A DNA stretch of 64,000 bases from Pontibacter harenae. GTDB taxonomy: Bacteria > Bacteroidota > Bacteroidia > Cytophagales > Hymenobacteraceae. How positions within the stretch are numbered: the stretch's first letter is position 1; each line of letters begins with the position of its first letter. Position numbers and translations under genes: made by a program. Where the stretch lies: contig NZ_JAJJWH010000015.1 of NCBI RefSeq assembly GCF_020907245.1, positions 45,060 to 109,059 of the forward strand. The letters are read 5' to 3'. Under the pieces are notes generated by a model. It worked only from the letters and a program-made list of their open reading frames with translations, searched no databases and was not told the origin of the DNA. This document shows, piece after piece, positions 16,626-26,775 of the stretch.

Positions 16626-17594
16626 ATGAACAAAACCTATAGCATATTACTTTACTACTGCTACACACCGATAGCAGACCCTGAGGCATTCCGTGAGGAG
16701 CATCACCTGTTGTGTCTGGAGCTGAATTTGCTCGGCCGCATTATTGTATCTAAAGAAGGGTTAAACAGCACGGTGTCTGGTCTGAAGGCAGACTGCGACA
16801 AGTACATGGAAATAATGAAAGCCGATCCGCGCTTTGCCAAAACCGATTTCAAAGTGGATGAGTCGGATGCGCATGCTTTCACGAAGCTGCATGTGCGTAC
16901 CAAAGCCGAGATTGTGCATTCTGGTCTGCTGCATATAGATCCAAACCAGCGTACAGGCGTGCACCTCTCCCCGAAAGAGTTTAAGGATATGAAAGACCGC
17001 GAAGACGTTGTGGTGCTGGACGTGCGCTCGGACTATGAGTACAACGTGGGCCGCTTCAAAAACGCTGTTACCTTAGATATCGAGAACTTCCGTGAGTTTC
17101 CTGAGAAAGTAGGAGAGCTGAAAGAAAAGTATAAAGATAAGAAAATACTGACCTACTGCACAGGCGGTATCAAGTGTGAGAAAGCCAGCGCCTTTTTGCT
17201 GGAGCAAGGCTTTGAAAACGTGTACCAATTGCACGGTGGTATTATTAAATACGGCATAGAGGCTGGCGGCGAAGATTTCGAAGGCAAGTGCTATGTATTT
17301 GATAACCGTGTGGCAGTAGACGTGAACAAGGTAAACCCAAAAGTAATCTCTAAGTGCTACGTTTGCGATACAGAAAGCGATCGGATGGTAAACTGTGCAA
17401 ATCCTGTGTGCAACCTGCATGTGGCTATCTGCGAAAAGTGCGGATGGGAAATGGAAGGCGCTTGCTCTACAGAATGCAAAGGCCATCCAGAAAAGCGCCC
17501 GTACGATGGCACTGGTTACTATCAAAAAGAAATGAACGGCTATAATCCACTTAAAGGATTCAACCGAAAAAAGAAAACTGACGTACAAGTATAA
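16626..17594 (+). CDS. trhO: tRNA uridine(34) hydroxylase TrhO (rhodanese family, YceA)
   Basis: 322 residues, the standard length. It makes 5-hydroxyuridine at the wobble position of certain tRNAs, using oxygen. The N-terminal acylphosphatase-like UPF0176 domain (LLYYCYTPIADPEAFREEH) leads into a rhodanese domain (about 120-220). The active loop CTGGIKCEKA contains catalytic C178. The C-terminal region has paired cysteines (CYVCD, CEKCGW, CSTECKGHP) that look zinc-binding. A hairpin terminator follows. Identification is by full domain order and active loop. Confidence 0.94.
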   Translation: MNKTYSILLYYCYTPIADPEAFREEHHLLCLELNLLGRIIVSKEGLNSTVSGLKADCDKYMEIMKADPRFAKTDFKVDESDAHAFTKLHVRTKAEIVHSGLLHIDPNQRTGVHLSPKEFKDMKDREDVVVLDVRSDYEYNVGRFKNAVTLDIENFREFPEKVGELKEKYKDKKILTYCTGGIKCEKASAFLLEQGFENVYQLHGGIIKYGIEAGGEDFEGKCYVFDNRVAVDVNKVNPKVISKCYVCDTESDRMVNCANPVCNLHVAICEKCGWEMEGACSTECKGHPEKRPYDGTGYYQKEMNGYNPLKGFNRKKKTDVQV

Positions 17595-17612
17595 GTATTC
17601 TCTAAAGCTCAA

Positions 17613-17652
17613 GAAAAGCGTGTGTTTGTATAAGCCACGCTTTTCGCTTTTT
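17613..17652 (+). terminator. Terminator after trhO
   Basis: The 10-bp stem GAAAAGCGTG / CACGCTTTTC (17613-17622 and 17636-17645) encloses a 13-nt loop and is followed by GCTTTTTAT. Confidence 0.75.
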
Positions 17653-17660
17653 ATATCTAC

Positions 17661-17825
17661 CTAGATGTTATATTTTAGACATTAGATGATAGACTTGCTC
17701 CCATTTTGTTAAAAAACTACGCGCTTAGTTTCATTTATTTAATAATCCGAAAAGGAAAGTACCTGTATTGTTATTTTGATGTTTAGAAATTTATCTAGCA
17801 TCTAATACCTAGCATCTAAAATCTC
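17661..17825. repeat. TIR-bounded TTAGAC/TAGATG element, copy 1
   Basis: A roughly 165-bp segment is bounded by partly inverted, AT-rich ends: left TTTTAGACATTAGATGATAG, right CTAGCATCTAATACCTAGCA. A second copy with the same ends but a different interior lies at 28,225-28,393. Related sequence (TTAGAAA..., TTCTAAGTCAGAACCTAGAA) fills 16,486-16,566. Copy 1 stops 9 bp before the start codon of the nucleoside phosphorylase gene. Confidence 0.6.
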
Positions 17826-17834
17826 AATTTCCCT

Positions 17835-18689
17835 ATGGCCATACCTGCATCCGAATTAATTATCAATCCAGACGGTACTATTTACCATCTCAACTTGCTG
17901 CCAGAGCACATTTCTGATACCATTATAACAGTTGGAGACCCTGAGCGAGTGGCAAAGGTTAGCCAATACTTCGATGAAATTGAAGTGGAGGTGGCGAAGC
18001 GGGAATTTGTGACGCACACTGGCTACTACAAAGGCAAACGAATTACTGTCATTTCTTCGGGCATGGGCACCGATAATATTGATATTCTGATGACGGAGCT
18101 GGACGCGTTGGTGAACATCGATTTTATGACACGGGAACCGAATGCAGAGAAAATCTCCCTCAAAATTGTGCGTGTGGGTACCTCTGGTGCGCTGCAAGGA
18201 ACGGTGCCATTGGGAAGTCACCTCGCCTCGCACACCGCTATCGGCCTTGATTCGCTGATGGAGTTTTATCCGCTGGAGCAAAGCGAAGAAGAAGCAAGTA
18301 TAACTGGAGCGGTACAGCAGGCATTAGGCATTGGTTTCAGACCTTATTTCGTGACGGCTTCTGATGCTCTTCTTCAGAAAGTTGCTTATGATATGATTCC
18401 AGGTAATACCCTTACCTGCCCTGGTTTTTACGCACCGCAGGGGCGTGTACTAAGAGGCGGTTTGCGAAACCCGAAGTTGCTGGAGCAATACCAAAATTTC
18501 CGATCAGGTGATTTTAAGCTGACAAATTTTGAAATGGAAACCGCTGGTTACTATAGCATGGGGCGCCTACTGGGGCACGAAGTGTTGTCGGTAAATGCCA
18601 TTGTAGCAAATAGAGTAGAACACACCTTTGCAGCGAACGCCGATGAAGTTATTGATGACCTTATCGTAAAGGTGCTGGAGCGTATTTAA
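17835..18689 (+). CDS. Nucleoside phosphorylase, uridine phosphorylase-like
   Basis: 284 residues of the PNP/UDP family, which splits nucleosides with phosphate into base and ribose 1-phosphate. Seen are the phosphate loop VGDPERV, the ISSGMGTDNI motif and VRVGTSGALQ. The nucleoside-site motif FEMETAGYYSMGRLLG follows, with Met and Glu positioned for ribose binding. The sequence is nearer to uridine phosphorylase than to adenosine-type enzymes, and the base specificity is inferred. It lies between a TIR-bounded element and a perfect palindromic bidirectional terminator, so it is monocistronic. Confidence 0.9.
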   Translation: MAIPASELIINPDGTIYHLNLLPEHISDTIITVGDPERVAKVSQYFDEIEVEVAKREFVTHTGYYKGKRITVISSGMGTDNIDILMTELDALVNIDFMTREPNAEKISLKIVRVGTSGALQGTVPLGSHLASHTAIGLDSLMEFYPLEQSEEEASITGAVQQALGIGFRPYFVTASDALLQKVAYDMIPGNTLTCPGFYAPQGRVLRGGLRNPKLLEQYQNFRSGDFKLTNFEMETAGYYSMGRLLGHEVLSVNAIVANRVEHTFAANADEVIDDLIVKVLERI

Positions 18690-18713
18690 CAAGCTAAATG
18701 GTGACAGTGGCAC

Positions 18714-18771
18714 ACCCTCTATAAACAGCGAGAGCAGGCATAAATGCCTGCTCTCGCTGTTTATAGAGGGT
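18714..18771. terminator. Perfect 28-bp palindrome, bidirectional terminator
   Basis: Two 28-bp arms match without a mismatch around the dinucleotide AA (18742-18743). The core is AGCGAGAGCAGGCAT and its complement. The palindrome sits between convergent genes (phosphorylase on +, small hypothetical on -), 24 bp from one stop and 9 bp from the other. It should terminate transcripts from both sides. Confidence 0.8.
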
Positions 18772-18779
18772 GGTGATTC

Positions 18780-19115
18780 TTAGAAGAATTCGATAGCAAC
18801 AATGGCACTGATTGGAATAGAGCAACCTGCTTTTAAGGTGATAAATTTTTCGTCTACTGTCCAGACAGTTGTGGCTACGCGCTTATCTTCACCATCGGCA
18901 GTTCTAAAAGTTATTTCTACTTTACCATGATAAGCGTTGCCTAAAGTAGAGGCTCTGTTTAAGTTCCAAACTCTTTTTTTGCGAGCATCAGCATCAGTCA
19001 GAACATCTTCGTGGCCGAACTGTAAAAAAGGTATTTGCTCCTTCTCAACAAGTTCCGCAGGGGTGATTATAATATCCATGTCATTAATAGTTAGTATTGA
19101 TGAATGAATATCCAA
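18780..19115 (-). CDS. Small conserved-looking hypothetical protein
   Basis: 111 residues from the upstream ATG. An internal ATG at 19,080 (MDIIITPAELVEKEQ) would give a 99-residue product and is an equally good start. The chain is mixed alpha/beta with charged surface and no signal peptide or membrane segment. I recognise no family. The product ends within 10 bp of the bidirectional terminator, and the reading frame has normal codon use, which supports a real gene. No functional link to the downstream acyl-CoA reductase gene is evident. Confidence 0.65.
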   Translation of the reverse strand: MDIHSSILTINDMDIIITPAELVEKEQIPFLQFGHEDVLTDADARKKRVWNLNRASTLGNAYHGKVEITFRTADGEDKRVATTVWTVDEKFITLKAGCSIPISAIVAIEFF

Positions 19116-19168
19116 AGAAAGCTATGTAAAAGCAAGTATAGTGTTAGAAAATTAAAATAGTAGTATGC

Positions 19169-20182
19169 TCACAGCTGCTGCAAAAAAATCAGCGTATCCA
19201 CACCATCAGCATAATCCCATACCATTGGGCATTGTGCCCGCCCGAACGGAATGCTTCCTTCCAGCCAGCCATGTGCAGATACCACAACCTGAGTTTTCTC
19301 TTTTACAGCTGCTAATTTTTGGCGTAAATCAGCCAACGAGCTAAAAGTTTCATAAAAGAGAACAGAGATAGGCGATACCATCTGCTCACTTGGAGTTACC
19401 AGCATAAAACCATTATCGAAGTGTGGCGCGCGGTTTACCAGTAGTATGGATTTATTATAGTCGTAGTTGTTCTGGTACTTGTAGTGATTTATGATTGTGC
19501 TGTGGCGGAACTCGTTTGCCTCGAAAAACTTATCGAAAGTATAACCTTCTGGTACAAATACTTTTGATACGTTTCGGCAGCCTAAGCCATAGTAGCGGAA
19601 GAAATCTTCTCCTAATGCACTTAAATCATCGGCTTCTTCATGCCCTGTCAGAACGCCTAAACTGGTGCGGTTTCTACGGATAATATGAGGGCGCTTAGCA
19701 AAATAGTATTCAAAATAGCGGGAGGTATTGTCAGAGCCTGTGGCTATGATGGCATCGGCATCTTTCAGAAGATCTACAAATTCAAAGTTATTAGCAAAGG
19801 CTGGTTCTATAGCTACCAACATGTTAGCCAACCTTCTGAGCAAAACATCATCATCGGAGCTAAGCTTTGCCAATAGGTAGTGCCCGCTAATTAGCACGGA
19901 CAGAAAATCGTGGAAACCTACCATCGGAATATTTCCTGCCATTACGACGCCAACCTTTTTTTGTGTAACCTGTTTAAGTTGATAAGGGTACACCCATTCC
20001 CGAAGGTATTGCTCATCGAGCATGGTGATGATACCATCCAGGGCAAAGAGAACATTTTTCTCGTCGAACCAAGGATTTTTGGCTAGGGCAACGTAAGCGA
20101 GTGCTTTACGGTCTTCATCTGGCATGTTTTGCAGTTGCTTCCCAAGTTTCACAAAAGCTTCAATCCTGTTCTCTAAAGTCAT
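19169..20182 (-). CDS. Acyl-CoA reductase, LuxC-like
   Basis: 337 residues of the LuxC/acyl-CoA reductase family (aldehyde dehydrogenase fold). The family reduces fatty acyl-CoA, or an acyl-enzyme intermediate, to aldehyde with NADPH. The N-terminus is followed by VGVVMAGNIPMVGFHDFLSV, and IIATGSDNTSRYFEYYF is the nucleotide-binding region. The catalytic Cys sits in YGLGCRNVSKVFVP. The C-terminus ends in GRAQCPMVWDYADGVDTL. Bacteroidota commonly carry this gene without any luciferase. It is divergent from a ferredoxin gene, which suggests a shared redox or lipid function, by inference only. Confidence 0.88.
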   Translation of the reverse strand: MTLENRIEAFVKLGKQLQNMPDEDRKALAYVALAKNPWFDEKNVLFALDGIITMLDEQYLREWVYPYQLKQVTQKKVGVVMAGNIPMVGFHDFLSVLISGHYLLAKLSSDDDVLLRRLANMLVAIEPAFANNFEFVDLLKDADAIIATGSDNTSRYFEYYFAKRPHIIRRNRTSLGVLTGHEEADDLSALGEDFFRYYGLGCRNVSKVFVPEGYTFDKFFEANEFRHSTIINHYKYQNNYDYNKSILLVNRAPHFDNGFMLVTPSEQMVSPISVLFYETFSSLADLRQKLAAVKEKTQVVVSAHGWLEGSIPFGRAQCPMVWDYADGVDTLIFLQQL

Positions 20183-20232
20183 GGCAAAAGGGGTATTGTA
20201 AAATTTTATTTGATAAGGATACTGATAGTTCC

Positions 20233-20646
<414 letters not shown>

Positions 20647-20665
20647 GATAAACAACTGAAGTTGT

Positions 20666-20705
20666 AGAAAGCCTGCCCTCTCACAGGGGCAGGCTTTCTT
20701 GTTTA
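20666..20705 (+). terminator. Terminator after ferredoxin gene
   Basis: The 13-bp perfect stem AGAAAGCCTGCCC / GGGCAGGCTTTCT has an 8-nt loop, followed by TGTTT. Confidence 0.85.
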
Positions 20706-20822
20706 CGTTACCTTGATGAATGACGGCTCAAACTTTAGAGATGATGTCGAGTGGTTTGGCACGTACTCACCGAAGAGATAAGTCTTTCTTCTTTTGTCTA
20801 ATGGTCTTTTGTCTTTTTTCTC

Positions 20823-20830
20823 TAATTTTG
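20823..20830 (+). promoter_or_regulatory. Candidate valS promoter -7 box
   Basis: TAATTTTG is an exact TAnnTTTG match 22 bp upstream of the valS ATG. TTTG-like sequences further upstream (20793-20796) are not at ideal spacing. Confidence 0.5.
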
Positions 20831-20851
20831 CCATCCAAATAGCTCAATACG

Positions 20852-23488
20852 ATGTCGATTTCAACAAAATATAACCCAAAAGAAATAGAGCAGAAGTGGT
20901 ACGACAGCTGGATGCAGCGCGGCTTCTTCCGTTCTACACCTAATCCCAAAAAAGAGCCTTATACCATTGTGATTCCGCCGCCAAACGTAACAGGCGTGCT
21001 GCACATGGGGCACATGCTTAACAATACCATACAGGATGTGCTCATCCGCAGGGCCAGGATGCAGGGAAAAGAAGCTTGCTGGGTACCAGGCACCGATCAT
21101 GCTTCTATTGCCACCGAGGCAAAGGTAGTGGCCATGCTGAAGGAGAGGGGCATCAACAAAAGCGACCTGACACGTGAAGAGTTCCTGAAGTATGCCTGGG
21201 AATGGAAAGAGAAGTATGGCGGCATTATTCTGGAGCAGCTGAAGAAGCTTGGAGCCTCCTGCGATTGGGACCGTACCCGCTTCACGATGGAAGAAGACAT
21301 GTCGGCTGCCGTAATTGAGGTATTTGTGGATTTGTACCGCAAAGGCCAGATTTACCGTGGCGTGCGCATGGTAAACTGGGATCCGCAGGGCCGTACGGCT
21401 TTATCTGACGAGGAAGTAATTCCGAAAGATACCATGGCGAAGATGTACCACCTGCAGTATGAGGTGGTGTTGGAGGATGCTTCAGGGGAGAAAACGTATA
21501 TAACTGTAGCAACGTCTCGTCCTGAAACCATCATGGCCGACGTGGCCGTGGCGGTGAACCCGAACGATGAGCGTTATACACACCTGCATGGCAAAAGCGT
21601 ACGCATTCCGTTGCTGGGCAAAGAAGTTCCAATTATTCTGGATGAATATGTAGCCATTGATTTCGGTACGGGTGCCTTAAAGGTAACGCCTGCGCACGAC
21701 CTGAATGACTATGAACTGGGGCAGAAGCACAAACTGCAAGTTATAGATATCCTGAACGACGATGGCACGCTGAACGAAATGGCGCAGCTGTATGTAGGGC
21801 AGGATCGTTTTGCCGCACGCCGTAATATTGTGAAAGACCTACAGGAAGCAGGGCTGCTGGCGAAGATAGAAGAGTATAAGAGCGTACTACAAACATCTGA
21901 GCGCACAGGTGCGGTAATTGAGCCGCGCCTTTCAATGCAGTGGTGGTGCAAGATGGACAAAATGGCTAAGCCAGCGTTGGAGGCCGTGATGGAAGATAAT
22001 ATTAAGCTGCACCCGCCGAAGTTCAAGAACATGTACCGCTCCTGGATGGAGAACGTGCACGACTGGTGTATTTCACGCCAGCTGTGGTGGGGACAGCGTA
22101 TACCTGCTTTTTACCTGCCTGATGGCTCTCATGTAGTAGCCACTACAGCAGAGAAAGCGTTGGAGCTGGCGCGTAAAGAAAGCGGAAATGAGCAGCTTCA
22201 GCTATCAGATCTGCGCCAGGATGAGGACGTGCTCGATACCTGGTTCTCTTCGTGGTTGTGGCCGATCTCTGTTTTTGATGGTTTCAAAGATCCTGACAAC
22301 AAAGATATCCTATACTATTACCCAACCAATGACCTTGTAACGGCTCCTGAAATTCTGTTTTTCTGGGTAGCGCGTATGATCATGGCTGGGTTCGAGTTCC
22401 GCAACGAGCTGCCGTTCCGCAATGTGTACCTGACAGGCATTGTACGCGATACGCAAGGCCGTAAAATGTCGAAACAGCTAGGCAACTCGCCAGATCCGCT
22501 TGACCTGATTGAGCAGTATGGAGCTGATGGCGTGCGTGCAGGTATGTTGTTCAGTTCGCCTGCTGGTAACGACTTGCTGTTCGATGAGAAGCTTATTGAG
22601 CAGGGCCGTAACTTCAGCAACAAGATATGGAATGCTTTCCGACTGATAAAAGGCTGGGAAGTAGACGAAAGTCTGCTATGCCCGAACGAGACTGCTATAA
22701 AGTGGTTCGAGTCGCGCTTTAACGAGGCATTTGTGCAGATTGAAGATCATTTCAGCAAATTCCGTATTTCGGATGCGTTGTTGTCGGTTTACAAACTGGT
22801 ATGGGATGATTTCTGTTCGAATTACCTGGAGATGATCAAGCCAGCTTACCAGCAACCAATCGACAGGCAAACCATAGATACAACTGTTAGCTTCCTGGAG
22901 AAGGTACTAAAGGTGCTGCACCCGTTCATGCCGTTCCTGACAGAGGAAATCTGGCATGACCTGAAGCAACGTAAAGAGAAAGAATACCTCATTGTTGCCT
23001 CCTGGCCTAAAGTTGAGCAATTTGATAAGGGCCTGATCGAGAAGATGGATCGTGTGCTAAATGTTGTTGGTGCTGTCCGTAATGTGCGTAACTCTAAAAA
23101 CATAGCGAACAACAAAGCCTTGGATTTAGCTATAAAGGCGACTAGTGGCGCAGATTATGAGCAATTCTTAGGTATCATCCGTAAGCTAGCAAACATAGAA
23201 GAGGTTTCTTTTGTGGAGGACTCTTTAGACGGAGCTATCAGCTTTGTGGAAGGTGGCGACGAATTTTTCATCCCAATGGAAGGAAACATTGACGTTGCCG
23301 CTGAGCGCGAGCGTCTGCAGAAGGAGCTGGAGTACACAAAAGGTTTCTTGGTTTCAGTGGATAAAAAGCTTAGCAATGAACGTTTCGTAAGCGGTGCGCC
23401 AGAAGCCGTGATCACTAACGAACGCAAGAAAAAAGCGGATGCTGAAGCAAAGATTCATGCGATAGAGCAGAGCTTAGCTGCGCTTTAA
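20852..23488 (+). CDS. valS: Valyl-tRNA synthetase
   Basis: 878 residues, a typical length. It charges tRNA-Val with valine. The class I signatures are intact: HMGH at 51-54 (HIGH box) in [17 protein letters not shown], and KMSKQ at about 538 (KMSKS box) in [13 protein letters not shown]. Between them lies the editing domain ([29 protein letters not shown]), which removes mischarged threonine. The anticodon-binding helical domain and a C-terminal coiled coil ([17 protein letters not shown]... to the end) complete the protein. Monocistronic, with its own promoter and terminator. Confidence 0.98.
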   Translation: MSISTKYNPKEIEQKWYDSWMQRGFFRSTPNPKKEPYTIVIPPPNVTGVLHMGHMLNNTIQDVLIRRARMQGKEACWVPGTDHASIATEAKVVAMLKERGINKSDLTREEFLKYAWEWKEKYGGIILEQLKKLGASCDWDRTRFTMEEDMSAAVIEVFVDLYRKGQIYRGVRMVNWDPQGRTALSDEEVIPKDTMAKMYHLQYEVVLEDASGEKTYITVATSRPETIMADVAVAVNPNDERYTHLHGKSVRIPLLGKEVPIILDEYVAIDFGTGALKVTPAHDLNDYELGQKHKLQVIDILNDDGTLNEMAQLYVGQDRFAARRNIVKDLQEAGLLAKIEEYKSVLQTSERTGAVIEPRLSMQWWCKMDKMAKPALEAVMEDNIKLHPPKFKNMYRSWMENVHDWCISRQLWWGQRIPAFYLPDGSHVVATTAEKALELARKESGNEQLQLSDLRQDEDVLDTWFSSWLWPISVFDGFKDPDNKDILYYYPTNDLVTAPEILFFWVARMIMAGFEFRNELPFRNVYLTGIVRDTQGRKMSKQLGNSPDPLDLIEQYGADGVRAGMLFSSPAGNDLLFDEKLIEQGRNFSNKIWNAFRLIKGWEVDESLLCPNETAIKWFESRFNEAFVQIEDHFSKFRISDALLSVYKLVWDDFCSNYLEMIKPAYQQPIDRQTIDTTVSFLEKVLKVLHPFMPFLTEEIWHDLKQRKEKEYLIVASWPKVEQFDKGLIEKMDRVLNVVGAVRNVRNSKNIANNKALDLAIKATSGADYEQFLGIIRKLANIEEVSFVEDSLDGAISFVEGGDEFFIPMEGNIDVAAERERLQKELEYTKGFLVSVDKKLSNERFVSGAPEAVITNERKKKADAEAKIHAIEQSLAAL

Positions 23489-23515
23489 AAATATAGAAGC
23501 AAGTATAAAATAGCG

Positions 23516-23553
23516 GCGGCTGTTCTCGTGAGGGAGCAGCCGCTGTTTGTTTT
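23516..23553 (+). terminator. Terminator after valS
   Basis: GCGGCTG (23516-23522) pairs with CAGCCGC (23537-23543), extended inside by TCTC/GGGA, and is followed by TGTTTGTTTTT. The stem is nearly the same as that behind lolA. Confidence 0.8.
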
Positions 23554-23908
23554 TGTATATAAGTCTGGCGCGGGATCCATTCCCGTGCCTAATTACAAAG
23601 TCGAGTCTGCGACTCGATGGTTTGCGTGTTTCGTAAGGCTTACCACTTCAAAATCAACTACTATTTTGTCATTTCGAACAAATTGAGAAATCTGGGTTTA
23701 TGATTAAGATCTCTCCTTGCGGCGAGACGACAGGTAAAAGGGTGTAATCGAAAGGCTAAAGGAGGTTTTTTTTGCAATTTGCTGACTTTGTTGGACTCTG
23801 CAAGCCCGTGGAGTCACAGACTCCACATTGTTAAAAGTCACGAATCTGGAGATTCTCGCCATGTAATATTTTGTCAAACAACTATCATAGCTGAAGTACT
23901 ACTTACTA
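23554..23908. repeat. Intergenic gap with inverted pair of REP-like double hairpins
   Basis: No gene is seen. At 23,566-23,613 a unit contains hairpin CGGGAT-CC-ATTCCCG (23571-23585), a spacer and hairpin CGAGT-CTGCG-ACTCG. At 23,800-23,861 an inverted unit contains GTGGAGT-CACAG-ACTCCAC, a spacer, and CGAATCT-GG-AGATTC-T-CG (23841-23858). The spacer sequences (AATTACAAAGT and TTGTTAAAAGT) and outer flanks agree with the unit at 3044-3104, while the stem bases differ and stay paired. Confidence 0.75.
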
Positions 23909-24505
23909 TTACTGGCTCTGTAGTTCTCCTAGAATACCTTCTACCTGAGTTGTATACATAGGCAGCACATCAGTCAGGCCTTCTTTCTTCTTGCCATAGC
24001 CAATTTCTACTTTCCGCTGCTCTATACTATAAGTTAATAAGCCTTGTTCTGCTTCGGTTAAATAGTAAAGCTTAAGCGGAGCAGCAACTGTTGACACAGC
24101 ATAAGTTCTGAAGGTGAAATCGTTGGTAATGCGCTGCTGCTTCGAAGGTTGGTCCAGGTAATCTTGCGTCACAACGGTATCGAGGTGGATGGCGCTTTCT
24201 ACTTCGTAAATGGCTTTAATATCGCTACCCTCAAAGTGCCAACTGCGGATATTATGTGGGCCCTGCTGCGTGGTATCATACTTTGCTTTCGACAGATCGA
24301 TGAGGGAAACTATACTGAATAGTTGCAAATCGTTGGCTATAGTTTGCAGTGATGGGCTAAGGGTGCTGTTATCGTTAATGTAGTAGCCCTTATTACTTTG
24401 AAGTATAGCAAAGTCCTTTTCCAAGTCTTTTTGTAGCTGTGGCGTGGCCACAGTTGCCTGAAGCAGAAATAGCCTGAAGGTAAGCAGAAGATGCAGGATC
24501 AGCAT
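23909..24505 (-). CDS. Hypothetical exported protein
   Basis: 198 residues. The first 20 (MLILHLLLTFRLFLLQATVA) are hydrophobic and read as a signal peptide or an N-terminal anchor. The mature part is beta-rich and polar, with an IRSWHFEGSDIKAIYEVES stretch, and has no Cys. It resembles no family I know. A 46-bp gap separates it from the anchored coiled-coil protein upstream on the same strand, so the two may be cotranscribed and act together in the envelope. Function unknown. Confidence 0.68.
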   Translation of the reverse strand: MLILHLLLTFRLFLLQATVATPQLQKDLEKDFAILQSNKGYYINDNSTLSPSLQTIANDLQLFSIVSLIDLSKAKYDTTQQGPHNIRSWHFEGSDIKAIYEVESAIHLDTVVTQDYLDQPSKQQRITNDFTFRTYAVSTVAAPLKLYYLTEAEQGLLTYSIEQRKVEIGYGKKKEGLTDVLPMYTTQVEGILGELQSQ

Positions 24506-24551
24506 AAGTATAAAATCTGTCTAACGGGTGCAGCGCAAAAGCCGTGCTGCA

Positions 24552-25067
24552 TTACAGCCTTGAGTTATCAACCACAGTCCAGTTGATAGTGCCGTTTGCA
24601 ACATGGAACTTCAACAGCAGGTAGCCACCTGTGTGTCCGTCTTCATAGTACGCCATAGCGTAGCGATCGTTCAGGATGCGGCTATCACGGATGGCCATAG
24701 TGCCTCCTAATTGCCCATCGGCTGGAATCAGTTGGCGTTGCTTACGGTTCAGGTCATTCATAAGGTCTGACTCTGGGTTTCGTAGCCCTCTGCTCTGTAA
24801 CTTCCGCACATCGGTCTGGCTCATAGTTCCGAACTCATCTACAAAGGAAGCTCCACTAGGTGGCACCATTTGCATGGTATCAGGCGGTAGCATTATTTTC
24901 TCTAGTGAGTCAGAAGTAGCTTGTTCCTGCTCCAGTTGCTGATCTATTTCAGCCAGTTTATCATCCGCTATGGCCAGGCGGCTTTCAGCTTCACTTTTCT
25001 GCCTGTAAAAGTATAGCGCTAGGAAAAGAAAAATAGCGGCTAAAATCCAGGGTATGGCGCTTCTCAT
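24552..25067 (-). CDS. Hypothetical membrane-anchored coiled-coil protein
   Basis: 171 residues. Residues 5-22 form a single N-terminal membrane segment. Residues 24-60 form a coiled coil rich in Glu, Gln and Ala (ESRLAIADDKLAEIDQQLEQEQ). A proline-rich turn (LPPDTMQMVPPSG) then leads to a small C-terminal domain that ends DNSRL. The C-terminal domain probably sits in the periplasm. No family recognised. It is upstream of, and on the same strand as, the exported protein at 23,909-24,505. Confidence 0.68.
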   Translation of the reverse strand: MRSAIPWILAAIFLFLALYFYRQKSEAESRLAIADDKLAEIDQQLEQEQATSDSLEKIMLPPDTMQMVPPSGASFVDEFGTMSQTDVRKLQSRGLRNPESDLMNDLNRKQRQLIPADGQLGGTMAIRDSRILNDRYAMAYYEDGHTGGYLLLKFHVANGTINWTVVDNSRL

Positions 25068-25380
25068 AGTTACTGTAGTTTTTGTCTGTAAACGGAAAAT
25101 AAGGTATAGAGGTCTAAGTTAGCGAAAAGGGAAGAAGTGGCAAGAGGCAGATCAGCATACTATTTATTTTTCAGCCAGCTGTCCTCATAACGTCCTCCCA
25201 GCATGTGGGCGTTTTATACACTATGTGGCAACTGTCCTCAGCAAAGACACTTAATGACTTCATAAATACAGAGGAGATCTTTTAATAGCGGTTCTCAGAT
25301 AAAAAAAGGCCTGCTTTATAAAAAGCAGGCCTTTAGAAGAAGGCTAAAAGTTGTGGTTTCTTTTTTCTTCTAATAATGTT
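25068..25380. other. Gap with one terminator
   Basis: A 313-bp gap between two minus-strand transcription units. Apart from the E2 terminator at 25,305-25,334 I see no gene, repeat or clear promoter box in it. Confidence 0.6.
25305..25334 (-). terminator. Terminator of the E2 acyltransferase gene
   Basis: The 13-bp perfect stem AAAGGCCTGCTTT / AAAGCAGGCCTTT has a 4-nt loop. On the minus strand it is followed by a run of Ts. It lies 47 bp after the stop of the E2 gene. Confidence 0.88.
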
Positions 25381-26775
25381 TTAAATTGTTGTGTTCGGAT
25401 CAAAGTTCTCCAGGTAATCAGCTACACGGCGCACAAACATACCTCCCAACGAGCCGTCTACTACGCGGTGGTCGTAAGAGTGCGACAAGAACATGAAGTG
25501 GCGAACACCAATCAAGTCTCCTTCTGGTGTTTCAATCACAGCAGGCTTTTTCTTTATAGCACCTACGGCCATAATAGCTACTTGCGGCTGCATAATAATT
25601 GGCGTCCCCATTACATTACCAAACGAACCAACATTGGAAACAGTATAAGTGCCGCCCGAAAGATCGTCTGGAGTGAGTTTATTGTTGCGTCCACGGTTAG
25701 CCAGATCGTTCACCTTTTTGGTCAAACCATTTAGGTTTAATTGGTCAGCATTTTTGATGTTCGGAACAATTAGGTTACCACTTGGCAAAGCTACAGCCAT
25801 ACCAATGTTAATGTCTTTGTGGCGGATAATGTTGTTTCCTTCCACAGACACGTTGATCATTGGGTAATCTTTGATAGCCTTGGCGATAGCATCAATAAAA
25901 AGAGGCGTAAAAGTAAGGCTTTCACCCTCACGCTTTTTATACACATCTTTCCACTTGTTTCTCCAGTTTACCAGATTGGTTACATCGGCCTCTACAAAGG
26001 ACGTAACGTGCGGCGAAATACGCTTGCTTTCCACCATGCGATCAGCAATCATCTTGCGCATACGGTCCATCTCGATGATTTCATCGCCACCGCTAACAGA
26101 AGCTGCGGGCTTAGCAGCAGGGACTGGCGTAGCCTGAGGCTGAGCGGCAGGTGCCGAAACACTGGCTGTTGAAGCCTGAGTTTGTGGCTGAGCCTGCTGT
26201 GGTGTAGCAGTTTGTTGTGCAGAAGTTTGCTGTGGCGCGTTTTTACGGCTCTCAACATAAGCCAGAATATCTTTTTTAGATACCCGACCTTCGCTTCCTG
26301 TGCCTGGCACATATTCCAGTTCCTGCATCGAAATGCCTTCTTCGCGGGCAATGTTCAGCACCAGCGGAGAGTAGAAACGGCCAGAAGCAGGCTGATCTAG
26401 CTTCGCAACATCACTAGCCTCGGTGGCGGCTGGAGCCTGCTCTTGCGTGCTTGCCTCTTGTGCTGGCGAAGCATCTGTTGCAGGTGCTTCTGCAGAAGCG
26501 GCGGCTGGAGCATCGCCGCTTGTAGTGTCTTCACCATTGGTAGAGATAATGGCGATAGGAGCGCCCACAGCCACTACATCACCCTCTTGTACCAGTATTT
26601 CTTTCAGAACACCAGCTTCCAGTGCTGGTACTTCTGTATCCACTTTATCTGTAGCTACTTCCAGTACCGATTCGTCCTCTTCTATGGTATCACCCACATT
26701 CTTGAGCCATTTCAGAACGGTACCTTCCATGATACTTTCGCCCATTTTGGGCATAACCATTTCTACAAGTGCCAT
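25381..26775 (-). CDS. Dihydrolipoamide acyltransferase (E2) of a 2-oxo acid dehydrogenase complex
   Basis: 464 residues when started at the ATG of MALVEMVMPKMGES. The frame is open 33 codons further upstream, but those lie outside the family. Order: one lipoyl domain (residues 1-78, lipoyl-lysine K44 in ATDKVDTE), a long Ala/Pro/Gln/Thr linker, the E1/E3-binding domain (VLNIAREEGISMQELEYVPG), a second linker, and the catalytic domain ending SHSYDHRVVDGSLGG with catalytic His and Asp. The EVPALEAG context is closest to branched-chain 2-oxo acid dehydrogenase E2, but pyruvate or 2-oxoglutarate cannot be excluded. E1 and E3 genes are not in the window. Confidence 0.92.
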   Translation of the reverse strand: MALVEMVMPKMGESIMEGTVLKWLKNVGDTIEEDESVLEVATDKVDTEVPALEAGVLKEILVQEGDVVAVGAPIAIISTNGEDTTSGDAPAAASAEAPATDASPAQEASTQEQAPAATEASDVAKLDQPASGRFYSPLVLNIAREEGISMQELEYVPGTGSEGRVSKKDILAYVESRKNAPQQTSAQQTATPQQAQPQTQASTASVSAPAAQPQATPVPAAKPAASVSGGDEIIEMDRMRKMIADRMVESKRISPHVTSFVEADVTNLVNWRNKWKDVYKKREGESLTFTPLFIDAIAKAIKDYPMINVSVEGNNIIRHKDINIGMAVALPSGNLIVPNIKNADQLNLNGLTKKVNDLANRGRNNKLTPDDLSGGTYTVSNVGSFGNVMGTPIIMQPQVAIMAVGAIKKKPAVIETPEGDLIGVRHFMFLSHSYDHRVVDGSLGGMFVRRVADYLENFDPNTTI

